Assembly: GCA_022315425.1 (NCBI GenBank)
Contig: JAIUPT010000050.1
Coordinates: forward strand, 1,302,001 to 1,366,000
Length of the DNA: 64,000 nt
Origin: Pseudevernia furfuracea
Lineage: Eukaryota > Ascomycota > Lecanoromycetes > Lecanorales > Parmeliaceae
Direction of reading: 5' to 3'
Numbering within the stretch: the stretch's first letter is position 1; each line of letters begins with the position of its first letter. Shown piece after piece: positions 1 to 12,898 of the stretch. The notes beneath the pieces were generated by a model, which searched no databases, was not told the origin of the DNA, and saw only the letters and a list, made by a program, of their open reading frames with translations. Position numbers and translations under genes: made by a program.

Positions 1-660
1 CATGGGTACCAACTCACATATGATAGCGACTTTCGTCAATCTCACAAAGGCACAAATCCACAGCGCACGTCAGCTAGCCCTTGCAGCATGCTAAGCACTA
101 GGATGCCGTGACGCAGGTCGGATAGACATGAGGTTCGATCGAATGGGCGAAGCGGGTCTGCCGTGTGTCACTGAAAAACGATATCATCCCCATGAATCAT
201 ACTAGACTGGCCCAACCTCGCTTTTACCAGCAATGGATTCTCGCATCATCGATTCTTAAATGAGATTCTCAACATTTTTCTGAAGCGAGACGCAAGCAGA
301 CGTCAAAGGCGACAAAATTAACCAGAATAGGAGCATCGACGACGAGAACGACGAGCTTTCTAAGCCTGTGGCCACTAGACGCACTAGATGGGAGCAGTAC
401 AATTTGCGGGCATGGTTTAGATTACCGGAATCTGACAGCTGAGGCTCTCCTCGGAGGAAGACCCGTCCACATCATTGAATGTGGGAGGGTGAAGCAACAC
501 CAATAGTTTACGTCAATTTCAATCCCCGTATATAAGATCAAACGAAAACACCAACTATCCGTAATCTGAGCGCTCGCAAGTGAGTGTTCGTTATGTAATT
601 GCATGCGGGTGTTATCATAGTAGCTTTCTTCTCCTATAGCAAACACTAATTCCTAAATAG
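1..660. other. Normal-composition sequence with no recognisable gene
   Basis: This left edge has ordinary base composition, unlike the AT-rich block that begins near 660. It holds only short reading frames (the longest is 74 codons on the minus strand) with no family resemblance and no convincing splice pattern. It may be the flank of a gene lying to the left of the window. I see nothing specific in it. Confidence 0.5.
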
Positions 661-742
661 CTTTATTTATTTAATGCTTATACTTCATACATCTGCAAAT
701 CTGAAAAGTTCCTGCAAAATTTGAAATTGCTAATTCTGCGAA

Positions 743-809
743 TCTGGCGGAAATCGTGCTTTTCGCACAGTTAGCAACTACAAGAATTTTCAGCACGATT
801 TCCGCCAGA
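743..809. repeat. Foldback inverted repeat with 18-bp perfect arms
   Basis: The arms at 743-760 and 792-809 are perfect reverse complements (TCTGGCGGAAATCGTGCT and its complement) around a loop of 31 bases. Pairing continues outward with one mismatch for about eight more bases. It sits at the edge of the AT-rich block, and similar words (AATCGTGC, GATCGTGCG) recur near 1085-1200. It could be the remnant of a small non-autonomous DNA element; no target duplication is visible. Confidence 0.6.
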
Positions 810-2393
810 TCCGCAACTTCAAAAATTTTTAACAGGATTCAGCCCTATAAATAATTTTCAGCCCTATACATCTTGATTTTCAATGATCGACGTCGACGAC
901 GGGAAGATGTTACGACGACGAGCATTCACATTATATTAAAATAGATTTCAGATTGACATGATTCAGACAATTTTCTCGCGAGGGTGTCATCGATAGCGAC
1001 CTCGAAACTCATATTACGTATATCTTATTGCGCATATCTTATTGCGTATGTCTTACACTTATTTAAAAAATTTCAATTTGCTGATCGTGCGAATCGTAAA
1101 TGTTAATTGCTGAATCGACGAAAAGGGTTAAACATAAACAAAGTCTGTTAAATAGGCTGAATCGTGCTGATCGTGCGAATCCGACGAAAATCGTGCGGAA
1201 ATAAACTTTTTAGATTTGACGATGTATAACTAAGATATTTATTAATTGTAAGAATTCGGATCACGTGATGCGCTAAGACGTATTCTTATAGTCGATCTTT
1301 ACTCTCGTAACACTCTATAATTAATAACTTAGTATCTTATCGATACTAGAAAAAGTCGAAATTTTTCTTTTATAATAAATAGATATATTATCGTATTTAA
1401 TGCTACGAACTATATAATAAGAACTATATATCGAATTGCGCGCAATAATAGATTTAATTATAATATATATTATAAGTATAGACTCACGAATTAAATTCGT
1501 AAAACGTGTTCTTGAATTTCGAGAGTTAATTTCGAAGCGGCGTATCCTCGAGAAGATTTGCTTCGAGGTCAAGCGATTAAGTGAGCGAATCAAAAATGAA
1601 TTGATATCAAGACTACTAGAGTAATGTGATAGAAAGATGATTCTTCTATATCTAATTTCTGCATATTTAAGTATATGAGCTAAAGCCCTTATCAAGATAT
1701 CTTTTAACAGACGTTAATTACTAAAAAAGACAAGTATCTTATTAAGATAAGCAGCTTATCAAGCTAAGCACCTTATTAATCCAAGGATCTATTATAATAG
1801 TATATCATATATAAAAATATCTAGCGTTCTCGCTAACAATAATAAGATATATTAAAGATATAAAGTATCGAAAGATATAAAAGTCTTTTATAGATAAAAT
1901 ATAATAAATTTTTATGATAATACTATAATATAAACTTTAAGAGTTTTCTTTTTAATCGTCGAAAGCGATTAGTTGAATCACTATTTAATTATTAAAGTAT
2001 CGCGAAAGTAATAGAAGTCTTTCGTAGAGTACTTAGCGAAGTCGTAGTCTCAGACGTTATGTCTTCTTATTTTTTATAACACGAATTCTTTTCTCGTAAT
2101 TTTTAATTAATTTAGAAACATTGACTAGCTATACTCTGATACGTCATTAATTGGATTATAATCTTTATTCTTTTTAACGTATAAGATAACGATCTTCTTG
2201 CTTATTAATAATGCGCTCAATCTTTTATAACTTATACGCGTTAATATTTTCTTCGACGTGTATAGAGTTAGACTACTTTAAAGCTAATTGTAGTAGTAAT
2301 ATAAATATATTATAATAATGTGTAAAGAAGATGATTCTTCTCTATCTAAATTCTGCATATTTAAGTATATGAGTTAAGGCCCTTGTTACGAGC

Positions 2394-2595
2394 GTATCTC
2401 GTATCCCTTGATGACACCTACCTATGTTAGCATTCCTTTATTAACACACTATCCCTTTTAGACTTAGCGTGCCTTGGCAGATTCACTCAGTCATACATAT
2501 ATGACCTTCTCTTTTAGTATATAATTGTTCCATATTTAGTTGTCTTATTTAATACACCTATATGATATGACTCTGTACTAATTCTAATAGTTCTA
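2394..2595 (+). mobile_element. LTR-like dispersed repeat, RIP-mutated copy
   Basis: The block starts TGTTACGAGCG and matches 57099-57295 throughout, but with many C-to-T changes. The sequence on either side is a second copy of the repeat at about 1630-1720. In that other copy the flanks join directly (GCCCT followed by TATCAAGATATC), so it serves as an empty site and gives the borders of the insertion. The TG start suggests a solo LTR, but no CA end or short target duplication is seen, so the class is open. Confidence 0.6.
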
Positions 2596-3293
2596 ATCAA
2601 GATATCTTCTAACAGATATCAATCACTAGCAAAGATAAGTATCTTATCAAGATAAGCAGCTTGTCGATCTAAGCAGCTTGTTAAGATAAGTATCTGCGAA
2701 AGGCTTTCGTGATAACATGTCGCGAGAAACAAAAAAGAATAGCGACCTCGCTAAGTATACAATAAAGAATATCAAATAAAGAACGTGACTTTAAAAATTA
2801 TTATATATAGATTGATCGTATACACGATTAATATATAGCGATCTTTAGATTAATAAAGCTTATTATTATTCTCGTTTTAATATAATTACGACGATAATAT
2901 AATCTATAAAAGACTTCGTCGAAGACGATAAAGATAATAATAAGAGTGCTTTAAAAGCAGAAGTCTTTAATAACTGTTATAACGACGATAAACTCTTTGA
3001 TAACTGAGACGATTACGACGACGATAAATTCTTTAACAACTGTTCAGGCCCTCCGCGAAGTTCTAATACCATCATAGAACTAGTATATGATAATCTCATA
3101 ACGATATATAGTTATATTACCGGAATATAATAGTTCTACCCTCGTCGTTGATTAGTTATATTCTCGTTATATATAACAAAATTCTTATAAATAGTTGCGT
3201 AACGGTTATATAACGATTATATTAATTCAAAGTTTTCTTCGTTATTTAGAAAGGTGCTATACTTGAAAAAAAATTCTAAGTCTCGCAATTATT

Positions 3294-3460
3294 CACAGCA
3301 GTCACAGCAGTCACAGCAGTCACAGCAGTCACAGCAGTCACAGCAGTCATACAGTCACAGCAGTCACAGCAGTCACAGCAGTCTCGCAATTATTCACAGC
3401 AGTCACAGCAGTCACAGCAGTCACAGCAGTCACAGCAGTCACAGCAGTCATACAGTCATA
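3294..3460 (+). repeat. 9-bp minisatellite (CACAGCAGT)n in two blocks
   Basis: Near-perfect 9-bp units run from 3294, broken once at about 3346-3393 by CATACAGTC and a repeated TCTCGCAATTATTCACAGCAG segment, so the array looks duplicated as a whole. Degenerate GCAGTCA/GCAGCCA words continue to about 3555. It stays GC-richer than its surroundings. One frame encodes a Ser/Gln/His-rich run with no other gene features, so I read it as non-coding. Confidence 0.85.
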
Positions 3461-3962
3461 TAACCATTACATTCATTACAGTCATTGCAGTCACTGCAGT
3501 CATGTCGCCATGCAGCCATGTCGTTATGCAGCCATTGCAGCCATGCGCAGTCACGAAGATCTCTTAGTCACTGTATTCTCATATTCTTGAAAATTAAGAA
3601 ATAGAAATTGGCTAGAAATTGACTAGAAATCGACTGAATTTAGAACCAATTTATATTCGTTATACACCCGACTCAAAATCGAACTCACAACTTCATGACA
3701 ACTTCACGACAACTTCACTAAACCTGATTTGATTGTAGGGAAGGCCTTTCGAGCTATATGATCGTTATCGTTTAGTTGTAAAACCAGCTCAAGCTGGTCG
3801 CAGAACTAGTCGCACGACCAATTGAGAACTAATCGAAAATGGATTCGTAATCGTCTCATAACCGTCTTAAAACCTATGAGGTTGACAGGACAGAATTAAG
3901 ATTACGTTAACGACTAAAAAGATGATTAAAACAAGTATAAAGTCTTTGATAACTGAGATAAT

Positions 3963-4084
3963 TGTTAAAAATAGGTGGTAGGACACTTAGTTGTTAACTA
4001 TAGAATGCTACGAGAGTAAAGAGCGACTATGAGGATGCGCCTTAGCGCATCACGTGACCATGTCACGTGACCCGAATTTTGACA
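3963..4084 (-). repeat. 3' LTR of copia copy A (122-bp form)
   Basis: On its own strand the LTR starts TGTCAAAATTCGGG and ends with a degenerate TTAACA. It contains two CACGTG boxes (GTCACGTGACATGGTCACGTGAT), whereas the 5' LTR of the same copy has one. The termini form the short inverted repeat TGTCA...TGACA in intact copies. Confidence 0.9.
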
Positions 4085-4477
4085 CTCCCCTTCGCTCGCA
4101 TACTCAAAAATGCGAAAACACGATTTTCGCACTTCGCGACGCAAAAAACCCCAATCGGGTTAGCGCGAAGTTCGGTTCACAAAAGTGAAGAAACCAAGTT
4201 CTGAAAACGACTATGTCAAATTCGAAGACATATAAAAATTCGTTCTGATTCTTCATACAAAACTTCCATTTTCCGAAAAAAGGCGATTTTTTGAAAGTTT
4301 TCTTTGAAATAGATCTGATGCACATTCAATTTCTATCAAAACGAGGTCGATAAATATATGAGGGGGTGAAATAAGAAGCAGTGAAAGAAAACTAAAGATC
4401 TAACGTTTATAGACAAGGTGAATAGCGTCACTTCTCTGAAATTAACGACTTCAGATTAGAAGTAAGAGCGCTGAGAA

Positions 4478-7400
4478 TTAGTCTTTAACGCTGAGAGAAT
4501 GTTTTGAGACTAATTTCACCTCAAGGGTATCGCGAAAGATAACGAATTTGTCGAGGCAGAGGGCTTTGATGAGACCGTCGATTATTTGTTTATTCGTGAA
4601 TACGAATTGCATATTCACGATATCGTCATTGACTTTTTCACGCACGAAATGATGGACGATGTTAATGTGCTTGATGCGAGCATGAAACTAAGCGTTCTTG
4701 ACGAGGGCAATTGCGCTCTAATTGTCGTCGAAGATTATGATAATCTTCGAATCAGAGTTCCGGGGCCGCAGAAGTTGATTAAGAAGAGTTTTTAATCAAA
4801 TAACTTCTTTAATAATCAACGTTTGACCGATATACTCGACTTCGCAAGTGAATAACGCGACGATGACTTGACGCTTTGATAATCAGCTAATGACGCCGTT
4901 ATCGACGTTAAATAGGTAGTCGAAGATAGATCTCCGAGTCGAGTCGTCAGTCCAATCGAAATCGATGTACCCGATAAGGGCTTGAAGGGATCCTTTGTAC
5001 ACGAGTTCGTAGTGCATCGTGCCTCTAAGGTACCGAAAGATTCGAACCACTGCATTCCAGTGTGCCTGAGTCGAATTGACTGAATAGCGACTAACAAGAG
5101 AGACAGCATAGGCGATATCAGAACGAGTTTCTAACATAATATACATAAGGGATCTCACGACGAATTAATAATCCTCGCACAGCTTTCTCGAGATAACATA
5201 GTTCTCTTTCGCAGATTGTAGCTTACGACTGGTTTTCAGAGACGTGAAGACTGGATTAAGACTTCAGCAGTTGAAATGCTTTAAGAAACGAGTGACATAG
5301 ACTGCTTGTCTCAGACGAAGGATGTCGACGATACGATCTCTTTTGACGATTATGTCTAAATAATAGACGCAAGATCCCAAGTCGAATATGTGAAACTTGT
5401 TATTAAGAGTCTTTTTGATGCGCTAAATGCCGATTTTATTAAGATCGATAATTAATATATCGTTCACATAGAGAACTACAATAATGCCCTTCTTGACGTT
5501 TATAAAAACACTTTCGTTCGATTCGATGAGTATTAGTTCGAGTTTCTTTATATACTTCGAGAAGTGTTAATATCAAATTCTAAGAAATTGCTTAAGTTCA
5601 TAAAGAGTCTTATTCAGCTTATAAACTTTGATATCGTCCTTGTTGAAATCATCGAGCTATCGCATATAAATCGTCTCTTGAACGTTATCGTAGAGAAAGA
5701 CGATTTTGACGTTCATTTATTTCACGTCTTAGTTTAGAATCGCTGTTAGAGCAAAGATCGTCTTATAATTTATAAGCTTAATCATTAAGACGAACGTGTT
5801 ATGATAGTCACGACCCTTTTATTATTCAAAATCTCGAATCACTTAGCGAGTCTTATAGCGAGTAACTTTTTCAACGAGATCTCGTTTTACGATGTAGACT
5901 CAGCGATCTCTTAGAATATAAACATTTGAAAACGTCTAAATCAGACATCAAGTATTATTGTTTATGAGAGATTTATATTCGTCTTATATAGCGAGCTCTC
6001 AGTGTATGCGAGAGAGTTGATTAAGAATGATCTGTTAATAGATCGTCGGCTCGAAAATATTCGACTTATTAACATGATTCGTTAATAACGCAAAGATCGC
6101 GAATGTTCTCGAGAGAGGGTTAGATGATAGATCTCGTAGGTTCGAAATCGTAGTGTCGAAATGATCAAGAAGTATTCTTTGAATCGCACTTAACTCGAGA
6201 TCTTCGCGAATTATTTCGACGACAGTGAGGGAACGAGTTATTCTTTCGACAGCTAATAATGTAATAATTAATCGAGAGACCCGCGCGAACGCGATCGATA
6301 ATACGACTCGTGTGGGGGACGAGGGTTTTAATATAGGCGTCTGCTTTTCAGCTAATCATGGGAAATTTGATTTTGATCTGTTTATTGCAGGTGCAGATGC
6401 AGTCGTTAAGAACTTCATAATGAGAATAATGTCTTTCGAAATGTTAGTAATACGCTATTTATTAAGTGTCTTTTCTACAGCGAATATTAATATATGAAGA
6501 CGTTGTCGCTTGATCGAGAACTTATAAGCGTTCGTTTTTTCTTTGAGATTCACAATTAAGAAACGCTTCTTAACGAAGTGAACATTATTAATTCGAATAA
6601 TCTTTTTCTTAATAAGATTATATAGACGAAAAATGAACTCCCCTTTATATCTTAGAAGAACACACTTTTCGCTTTTATTTACGAATTTCTTTTAAATACG
6701 CTTTAACGCATAAACGATGAAATTAATCGTTCGTAGATGAAATAAAATGAGCTTTCGATAATAAAAAGTCTCAAATAACGTTACAATAATTCGAACGTTG
6801 AGGGATCGCAATATCAAATAATTAATGATGATCACGATTTCAGATTAGAAAGACTTGTTGAGCTGGGAACTTAGTAGTATAGAATATATCTTATATAGTA
6901 AGATCTACTCAAAACGTTCGATCGTCTTGTTCATTTCGAAATTCTTAGATATAGTGAGCTTCTGTCTGATTCCGCACTGAAGGAGATAATTCAAGAAGGT
7001 CTTAAACATATACTCTCTCTCATTGTCGAGGCGAATACGATAGATTTTATAGTCTCGTGACTCTAGAAAGACTTTGAAACGTAAGAATATAACAAACGTT
7101 TCACTCTTATAACGAATATAGTACACTTTAGAATAGAAGGTAAAATTATTTTTGAATATTATAAAGTATTTGCAGTTATTGAATTTAGTAGGAGATAGAG
7201 ACTCTACGAGATTACTATAAACAAATTCGTCAGACTGCGTTTCTGACTCTGTGAAATTATTATAAGAGATAGTCTTCTGACGTTTTATGATATAACATTC
7301 ACAGATATACTTCTTCGCAATGTTCTTAATAAAGTTCATCTCAACGATTATATTTGAGAGCTTGTTTAGATTGCTCTGACTTAAATGACTTATACGAGTA

Positions 7401-8955
7401 TATTAAAGTTAATAAATGAAATTCGAGGGCACACTATAAACGATTAGAGCACTATTTCGACTCTGTCAGAGATTCAAAAAGAAGAGATCACGATTACGAG
7501 TATCGATAAGCTTCAGATCGTTCTTGATAAGGGTGCACTCTATCTTATAAAAGAAGACAGCGATGTCGAAGTTTAAAAGTTTATCGATCGAGAGAAGATT
7601 GACGCTCATATCGAATATATATAAGACATTTCGTAGAGTGACTGTCACACACTCTTCTTTAATCACACAGTCGAGACTAATAATATTATAGTCTTAAAAC
7701 TGCACTTCGCTTCTTTCGATATTCTTAATCGATCGAGAATAAATCTTTTCGTAGATAATGAACATCAAACGATTCGCGAAAGAATAACGAGAGTAGTCTG
7801 AATCTACGATGATTCGAGTGAGGAGATTTACGAAATTCGCAGTTATGAGACTATATTCGAGAGCTTTCGTAGCGATTAGATTGATGACTTGATTATCAGC
7901 CGCATCGAGAATATTAAAGTCGTTCGAGTTGATATTCGAATAGTATATAATGAAGTTTAGTTTCTTTAAAAAGATATAATTGACATTGAGATAATCGTTC
8001 TTTTTTAAAGCAGAGACATTAAAAGACGTCTCTTCGATGCGCTTACGCTTGTTATTTAAGAGTTTATTTTCGAAGTTGAAGATCTTTATCTTCCTCTTCT
8101 TTTTCTCTTTCGTTATGAATTTCTTAGACTTAAGATAAGAAAACTTGATTCAGCATTTAATAGAGAAATGTCTAAATTTGTGATTAGTTATCTTACACGA
8201 AGAGTAGATCTCACGATTAATGTTAGAGTCGTCGAGATTATTAAAAGTAGCTTATTTGTCTTTGCTTTTATCGTTGTGAACGATATATATGATTAATTCT
8301 TCTTCTTTGAAAAAGATTTTAACTTCTTCGTTCACGACGATCACGATAATCTCTTAAAACTTAACGAACTTATTCTTAAAGAGATTATGATTTTGAGTGT
8401 AACTTGACTCGAACATGTTATAAGAGTCGTTAAGTCTTATAAGAAAAATTAGAATTCGCAGAGACTTCGAAATAACGAGGAATTTATGAAGACTAATAAT
8501 GTCGAAGATAATCTTACGAAAGTTTTTTTCATATTAACGAACTCTCTCTTCTTCAAGAATAAAATCGAATATTCGACGCATTAATTCTCTATAGAGATTC
8601 GTGCTTTTAGACTAATAGTTCTTGATTAGAGCATCGAGCATGATCTGAGAGTCTTTATCGTCGAATTCGACTTCGACGAGTTCGCGATCGTTATTCTCGA
8701 GACGATAAAAGATAGCGATGCAGACTCTATGACTGATAATCGTATTGAAGAGAATAAGATTGTTAAGCATTAATTAATTGTTGATATTTTACTTTCATCG
8801 ACGATATCTTAGATTAAACTTTAAAATAACAATAAAGTTTAGAGAAAAAGCGCTTTCTTCTTCGAGAGAGTCAGTCGCTGAAACTACTAAAATTAACATA
8901 TTTCTTGCGACGTCTTATACGCTTGATTCTTCGTCGATTATAGATATTAAGAATT
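4478..8955 (-). pseudogene. gag-pol relic of copia copy A
   Basis: Domains run in Ty1/copia order on the minus strand: gag with a zinc knuckle of form CX2CX8HX4C (about 8150-8220, first Cys lost), aspartic protease and GAG-pre-integrase (7466-7900), integrase core (6905-7339), reverse transcriptase (about 5280-6560) and RNase H (4478-5160). A 91-codon RNase H fragment at 4883-5158 keeps tryptophans that are stop codons in copies B, F and G. The DNQ of RNase H reads as DN-stop. No long frame survives, which fits C-to-T and G-to-A decay. The element cannot encode working proteins. Confidence 0.88.
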
Positions 8956-10307
8956 ATTAAAAAGGTTTTTAAGAGCGATACGTACGATGTGAATAGTGAC
9001 GACGATAATGTTTAAACGAAAGACTTAGTTTGAGAGATGACTGAGACGATAGAGAACGAAGATTTTAAAGTCGAAGAAATCGAAGTCGAAGAAGTAAGAT
9101 TCAGAGAACTTTTGACACGAAGATCGAATAACTTAATGTCACTTAAGACACTAAGAGTGTCTTCGCTGACTTCGAATTGAAAGTCGACACTATTAACGTT
9201 CGCGAAAGCAGTGAGAGTGAAATAGATACTCTAATCTTCGTTAGAGTTCTCGAGAGTCTTATCGATATCTGATAACTTTTGCTGTTAATCTTCGAGTTCT
9301 TATACGAGAAATGAGAAGTGCTTATACTTAAATCTTCGATAGATACGAACGATATTATTGAGATAAAAGGTACTTAGAGATAAGAAAGATTTAAATTGAT
9401 CTGATTTTCGCTGAGACTGTATCGAAGATAATTGTTAAAGACGTGTAAATCTTCGAAGGGGAATAACGTTCTTCTTATGCTGAGTCTTCGACAGAGACTC
9501 GAATTTAAAATAGTCGCTTCGATGACTGTCGTCGTGAGATGAAGTCATATTCGGCGATAGAATAAAGTCGAATAGCGATGAAAAGAATTCGATGACTGAG
9601 TCTCAGCCCTCTTCTTTAGAGAACTTGTGAGGTCGAAAGATCTATCTCAATAAGAAATCCTTGTTGTTTTGATTCTTAATAGACGTATACGCGCTCTGAG
9701 TGAAGATTTGTTGATAACTAAGTCTCAGCTCTCTTCTTCAGAGAACTTATAAGATCGAAAGATCTATCTTAATAAGAAATTCTTATTGTTTTGACCCTCA
9801 ATAGACGTATACGCGCTCTGAATAGAGATTTATCGATAATTGATCAACTCTGAAGTGTGATCAGACGATTTGATACTAAAGTTCAGCCTCTTGAATCGTT
9901 ATAATTGATTCGATTCATATAAACGCTTTATCAACGTTGAAGCGATATATATCGCGAGAGAAATATTCTCGTTGAGCGTATTTAACGTGTCTCACGCAGG
10001 GAAGCTAACAATGTTTCAGAGATCTTAGTGAAATTCGATCGCACGATCGTATGACGAGTTCGACGTTCGACGTTCGATTAAATTCGATATGTCGAGAATC
10101 GATTTGCGATAGGACTCTCAGCCTCTCGAATTTCAAAGACGATCATTTTGTAAAGAACAATACTTATTTCAAGAAGATTGAAAAATAGAGTCTCATAACT
10201 GTTGCGACGTTTATTACGATGAACTCGTAATGCTTAGAGGTCACTGTGACTCTAATAGACATAGGGTATAAGTGAAACAGTCGTCGAACAAGCTCGAGCT
10301 CATAACC

Positions 10308-10416
10308 TGTTAAAAATAGGTGGTAGAACACTTAGTTGTTAACTATAAAATGCTACGAGCGTAAAGAGCGACTATGAGAATGCGCCTTAGCGCATCACGT
10401 GACCCGAATTTTGACA
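10308..10416 (-). repeat. 5' LTR of copia copy A (109-bp form)
   Basis: It is the same LTR as 3963-4084 but lacks one 13-bp CACGTG-containing unit. It is followed directly by the right copy of the target duplication ATAAT. Confidence 0.9.
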
Positions 10417-10627
10417 ATAATTGTGACGACGATAAATTCTTTAATAACTGAGATTACGTTAACGATTAAGAAGATAATTGAGACAGAGATTATAGTGAAG
10501 TCTTTAATAACTAAGATAATTCTTTACGTGCTCGTATAGGGTTCTTATAGTCTTTTATTAAGCGTAAAACGTCTTCGAGATATTTGATATTATATTATTA
10601 ATCGTGTTTAGATTTATATTCTTGTTA

Positions 10628-10822
10628 TTATAATAAGTAGTCGATCGAATAACTCTTATCACGACGTCGAATTCGCTTATTAAGAAGACGATCTATCTCG
10701 TAAAACTTGTACTTATCGATATTATTCTTAACGAAGATTAAATTAAAATGATTTAATAGAGATCTATCGAATAAATCTTTGTTAGTCGATGTTAAGGACA
10801 AGAAGCAAAGTATTGAAATCAA
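10628..10822 (-). pseudogene. Chromodomain fragment of a Ty3/gypsy element
   Basis: The 64-codon frame ends with YEIDRLLNKR followed by a basic stretch and SIDYLL, which matches the start of the chromodomain found at the C-terminus of chromovirus integrases. That domain binds chromatin and steers integration. Only this piece is visible and the rest has decayed, so it is a relic. Confidence 0.55.
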
Positions 10823-11388
10823 TGATTCAGAATAATGATATGATGATTAAATGATCAAGAAAGCTATGGAGAACTCTGTTACATAGTCAAATGTCAAGTC
10901 GCTACTCTTCGCCTTCGTATAAAAGAAACTTCTTAAGCAATCATCGTAACAGATGTTAATAAGAAAAAACAAAGTAGCGTTCTCGCTGCTCGAAAAAATT
11001 TAATCAAAGAATATAATTAAAAGCGATTCTTTAAAAGTCATATGTTATGATGAGTAGAGAACGCTACTGAGATCTACACTCTCAGCATGATCTAAGATGT
11101 TATATTAAAAAGTTATGTCTCTGTTTCTGCGACGGAAAGTTATGTCTGTGCGATAGAAGCGATAGAAAGTTAATTAATTATTATAATAAGAAGTTTACGC
11201 GCAGCTATTAATATAGTAAAAGTATTCTTTTTAAAAGCTACTTCGATAACACGAATATTCTTCGTCTTCTGCTTTCTTTCACGTATAAGATCGACGATAA
11301 GACGATCGTCGCATTTCTTTATGAGATTCTTTATCTTTTGTAGTGCATATATTAAATATCAGACGTTGTCTCAATTTTCGAAACCTTT

Positions 11389-11670
11389 TCACTTGACGAG
11401 ATACTTGATATTTCTTTTAATATTACGACGTTTCAGCAGTCGTTCGATCTCGTAAGATCGATACTTAATAGCAAAATTCGAATTCGTCTCAGCATTATCT
11501 TTCTTTATTAACGAAAACGAAAAGATAACACGATAATAGAGATTCTCAGATCGATCTGAGATAGATTTTAGCTGTGTTATGAATATTATTAAATGAATAC
11601 GTATAACATCAGAGAAATCCAGTCGATAAGTCAGATTATTAATCTTTTTTAACATCTTGAAAAATTCCAC
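11389..11670 (-). pseudogene. Integrase C-terminus plus chromodomain of a Ty3/gypsy element
   Basis: The 93-codon frame has the pattern of chromovirus integrase ends: a YRLDF segment, RIHLIIFITQLK (the RIHPVFHVSQLK-type motif), then YEIERLLKRR and IKYLVK from the start of a chromodomain. It is a second, separate copy from the fragment at 10628-10822. The downstream part of the chromodomain is lost. Confidence 0.65.
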
Positions 11671-12318
11671 TCGTTGGTTAAAAAACTTGAGATTGATATT
11701 GGAAATAAAGTAATCATGATACAGCCTTAGATAGATTTATGCTTCGAATTTTATAATCATATGATTACTATCGTAGCGATTCTTAATTATGACATTAACA
11801 AAGACATTAACGTCGTTAGTTTCTTTTCGCTTAATAAGTCGTAATTAATCAAAATTCTCGAGTAACAAGTCTATTAATAGACTTAGAGTATCTCATACTC
11901 GAAATTCGTAAATTAGTTCGTTTGAGACGAATTTTATAAACGTGATTAAGTTGTTAAGATATATCTGTAGAAATGAAAATATAAAAAATCAATTATTAAT
12001 ATTTATAATATAATAAAAGCGTAAAGCGATTTCGATCGTTTAATTCGTTCTTTTAGATTATTCGTTCGTCTGTGAATAATAAGCAGTCGAAGTTATTATA
12101 ACAATATTAAGTTTCTCGAAGATAATCTTTTAGAAAGCACTTATAAATTTAACATTTCGATCGTTAATTATAATAATAAATATGTCTTAGTTATAAAATA
12201 TTAAAGCAATCAATAAGACATTTATCTAATTAACTATCGTTTATTTATCAAATTCAGACACGAGAAGTTTTCTCTTCGAGAATTTATATATTATTATAAA
12301 AAGCATATTCTTGTCGTC

Positions 12319-12427
12319 TGTCAAAATTCGGGTCACGTGATGCGCTAAGGCGCATTCTCATAGTCGCTCTTTACTCTCGTAGTATTCTATAGTTAACAAC
12401 TAAGTGTTCTATCACCTATTCTTAACA
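12319..12427 (+). repeat. 5' LTR of copia copy B
   Basis: The sequence starts TGTCAAAATTCGGG and ends CTTAACA. It has one CACGTG box and is followed by the primer site at 12428. Confidence 0.9.
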
Positions 12428-12898
12428 GGTTATGAGCTCGGGCTTGCTCGGCGACTGTTTCACTTATACTCTATGTCTATTAGAGCCACAGTGACCTCTA
12501 AGCATCACGAGTTCATCGCAATGAACGCCGCGACAGCTATGAGACTCTGTTTTTCAATCTTCTTGAGGTGGGCATTGCCCTTTACAAAATAATCGTCTTT
12601 GGAATTCGAGGGGCTGGGAGTCCTATCGCAAATCGACCCTCGACATATCGAATCTAATTGAACGTCGAACGTCGAACTCGCTATACGACCGTGCGATCGA
12701 ATTTTACTAAGGTCTCTAAAACATTGTTAGCTTCCCTGCGTGAAACACGTTAAACACGCTCAACGAGAATATTTCTCTCGCGATATATATCGCTTCAACG
12801 TTGATAAAGCGTTTACGTGAATCGAATCAATTATAACGACTTAAGAGACTGAACTTCAGCATTAAATCGTCTGATCACACTTTAGAGTTAATTAATTA

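Larger units (their letters stand above)
661..3962. other. AT-rich, RIP-like gene-free DNA left of copia copy A
   Basis: This stretch is rich in TA and stop codons in all frames and has no supportable gene. It contains a repeat near 1462-1560 that recurs inverted at about 39955-40060, a duplicated block (about 1630-1780 and 2330-2700) whose second copy carries a 202-bp insertion, a 9-bp minisatellite, and a diverged tandem motif near 2930-3030 built on ACGACGATAAACTCTTTGATAACTG. The same motif resumes at 3890-3962 and 10417-10520, so copy A interrupts it. The 124-codon minus-strand frame at 1321-1695 is low-complexity and not a credible gene. Confidence 0.6.
3963..10416 (-). mobile_element. 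Ty1/copia retrotransposon, copy A, full length with TSD
   Basis: The element is bounded by LTRs at 3963-4084 and 10308-10416 and flanked by the 5-bp duplication ATAAT at 3958-3962 and 10417-10421, so it is a genuine transposition event. Reading on the minus strand from 10307, it has a primer site, a long leader with a tandem 122-bp duplication (9589-9710 and 9711-9832), gag-pol (about 8955 to 4478), a 3' untranslated part and a purine tract GCGAAGGGGAG next to the 3' LTR. It is inserted in a diverged tandem repeat whose motif continues on both sides. All frames are interrupted. Confidence 0.9.
10417..12318. other. AT-rich DNA with Ty3/gypsy remnants between copies A and B
   Basis: The first 100 bases continue the tandem motif interrupted by copy A. 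Beyond it lie two chromodomain-like fragments of gypsy elements on the minus strand (listed separately) and sequence without an assignable function. A segment near 12010-12110 resembles 32830-32930, so both belong to the same decayed repeat. Confidence 0.5.

Noticed and set aside
1321..1695. 124-codon minus-strand frame
   Set aside because: Ile/Ser/Arg-rich translation of RIP-like AT-rich DNA with no domain. Frames of this length occur by chance here.
3254..3463. Possible CRISPR-like array or Ser/Gln-rich protein
   Set aside because: The 9-bp units have no spacers and the host is a fungus. The frame is only the translation of a minisatellite.
4586..4795. 69-codon frame recurring at 17934-18143 and 30521-30730 on the strand opposite to RNase H
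   Set aside because: It is the antisense of the copia RNase H region and is preserved only because the copies are related. It has no independent start context or family match.
8778..8960. 60-codon frame recurring opposite gag at 13775-13957, 26356-26580 and 34546-34728
   Set aside because: Its recurrence looked like a conserved small gene, but it lies antisense to the gag N-terminus in every copy and is interrupted by the same type of mutations.
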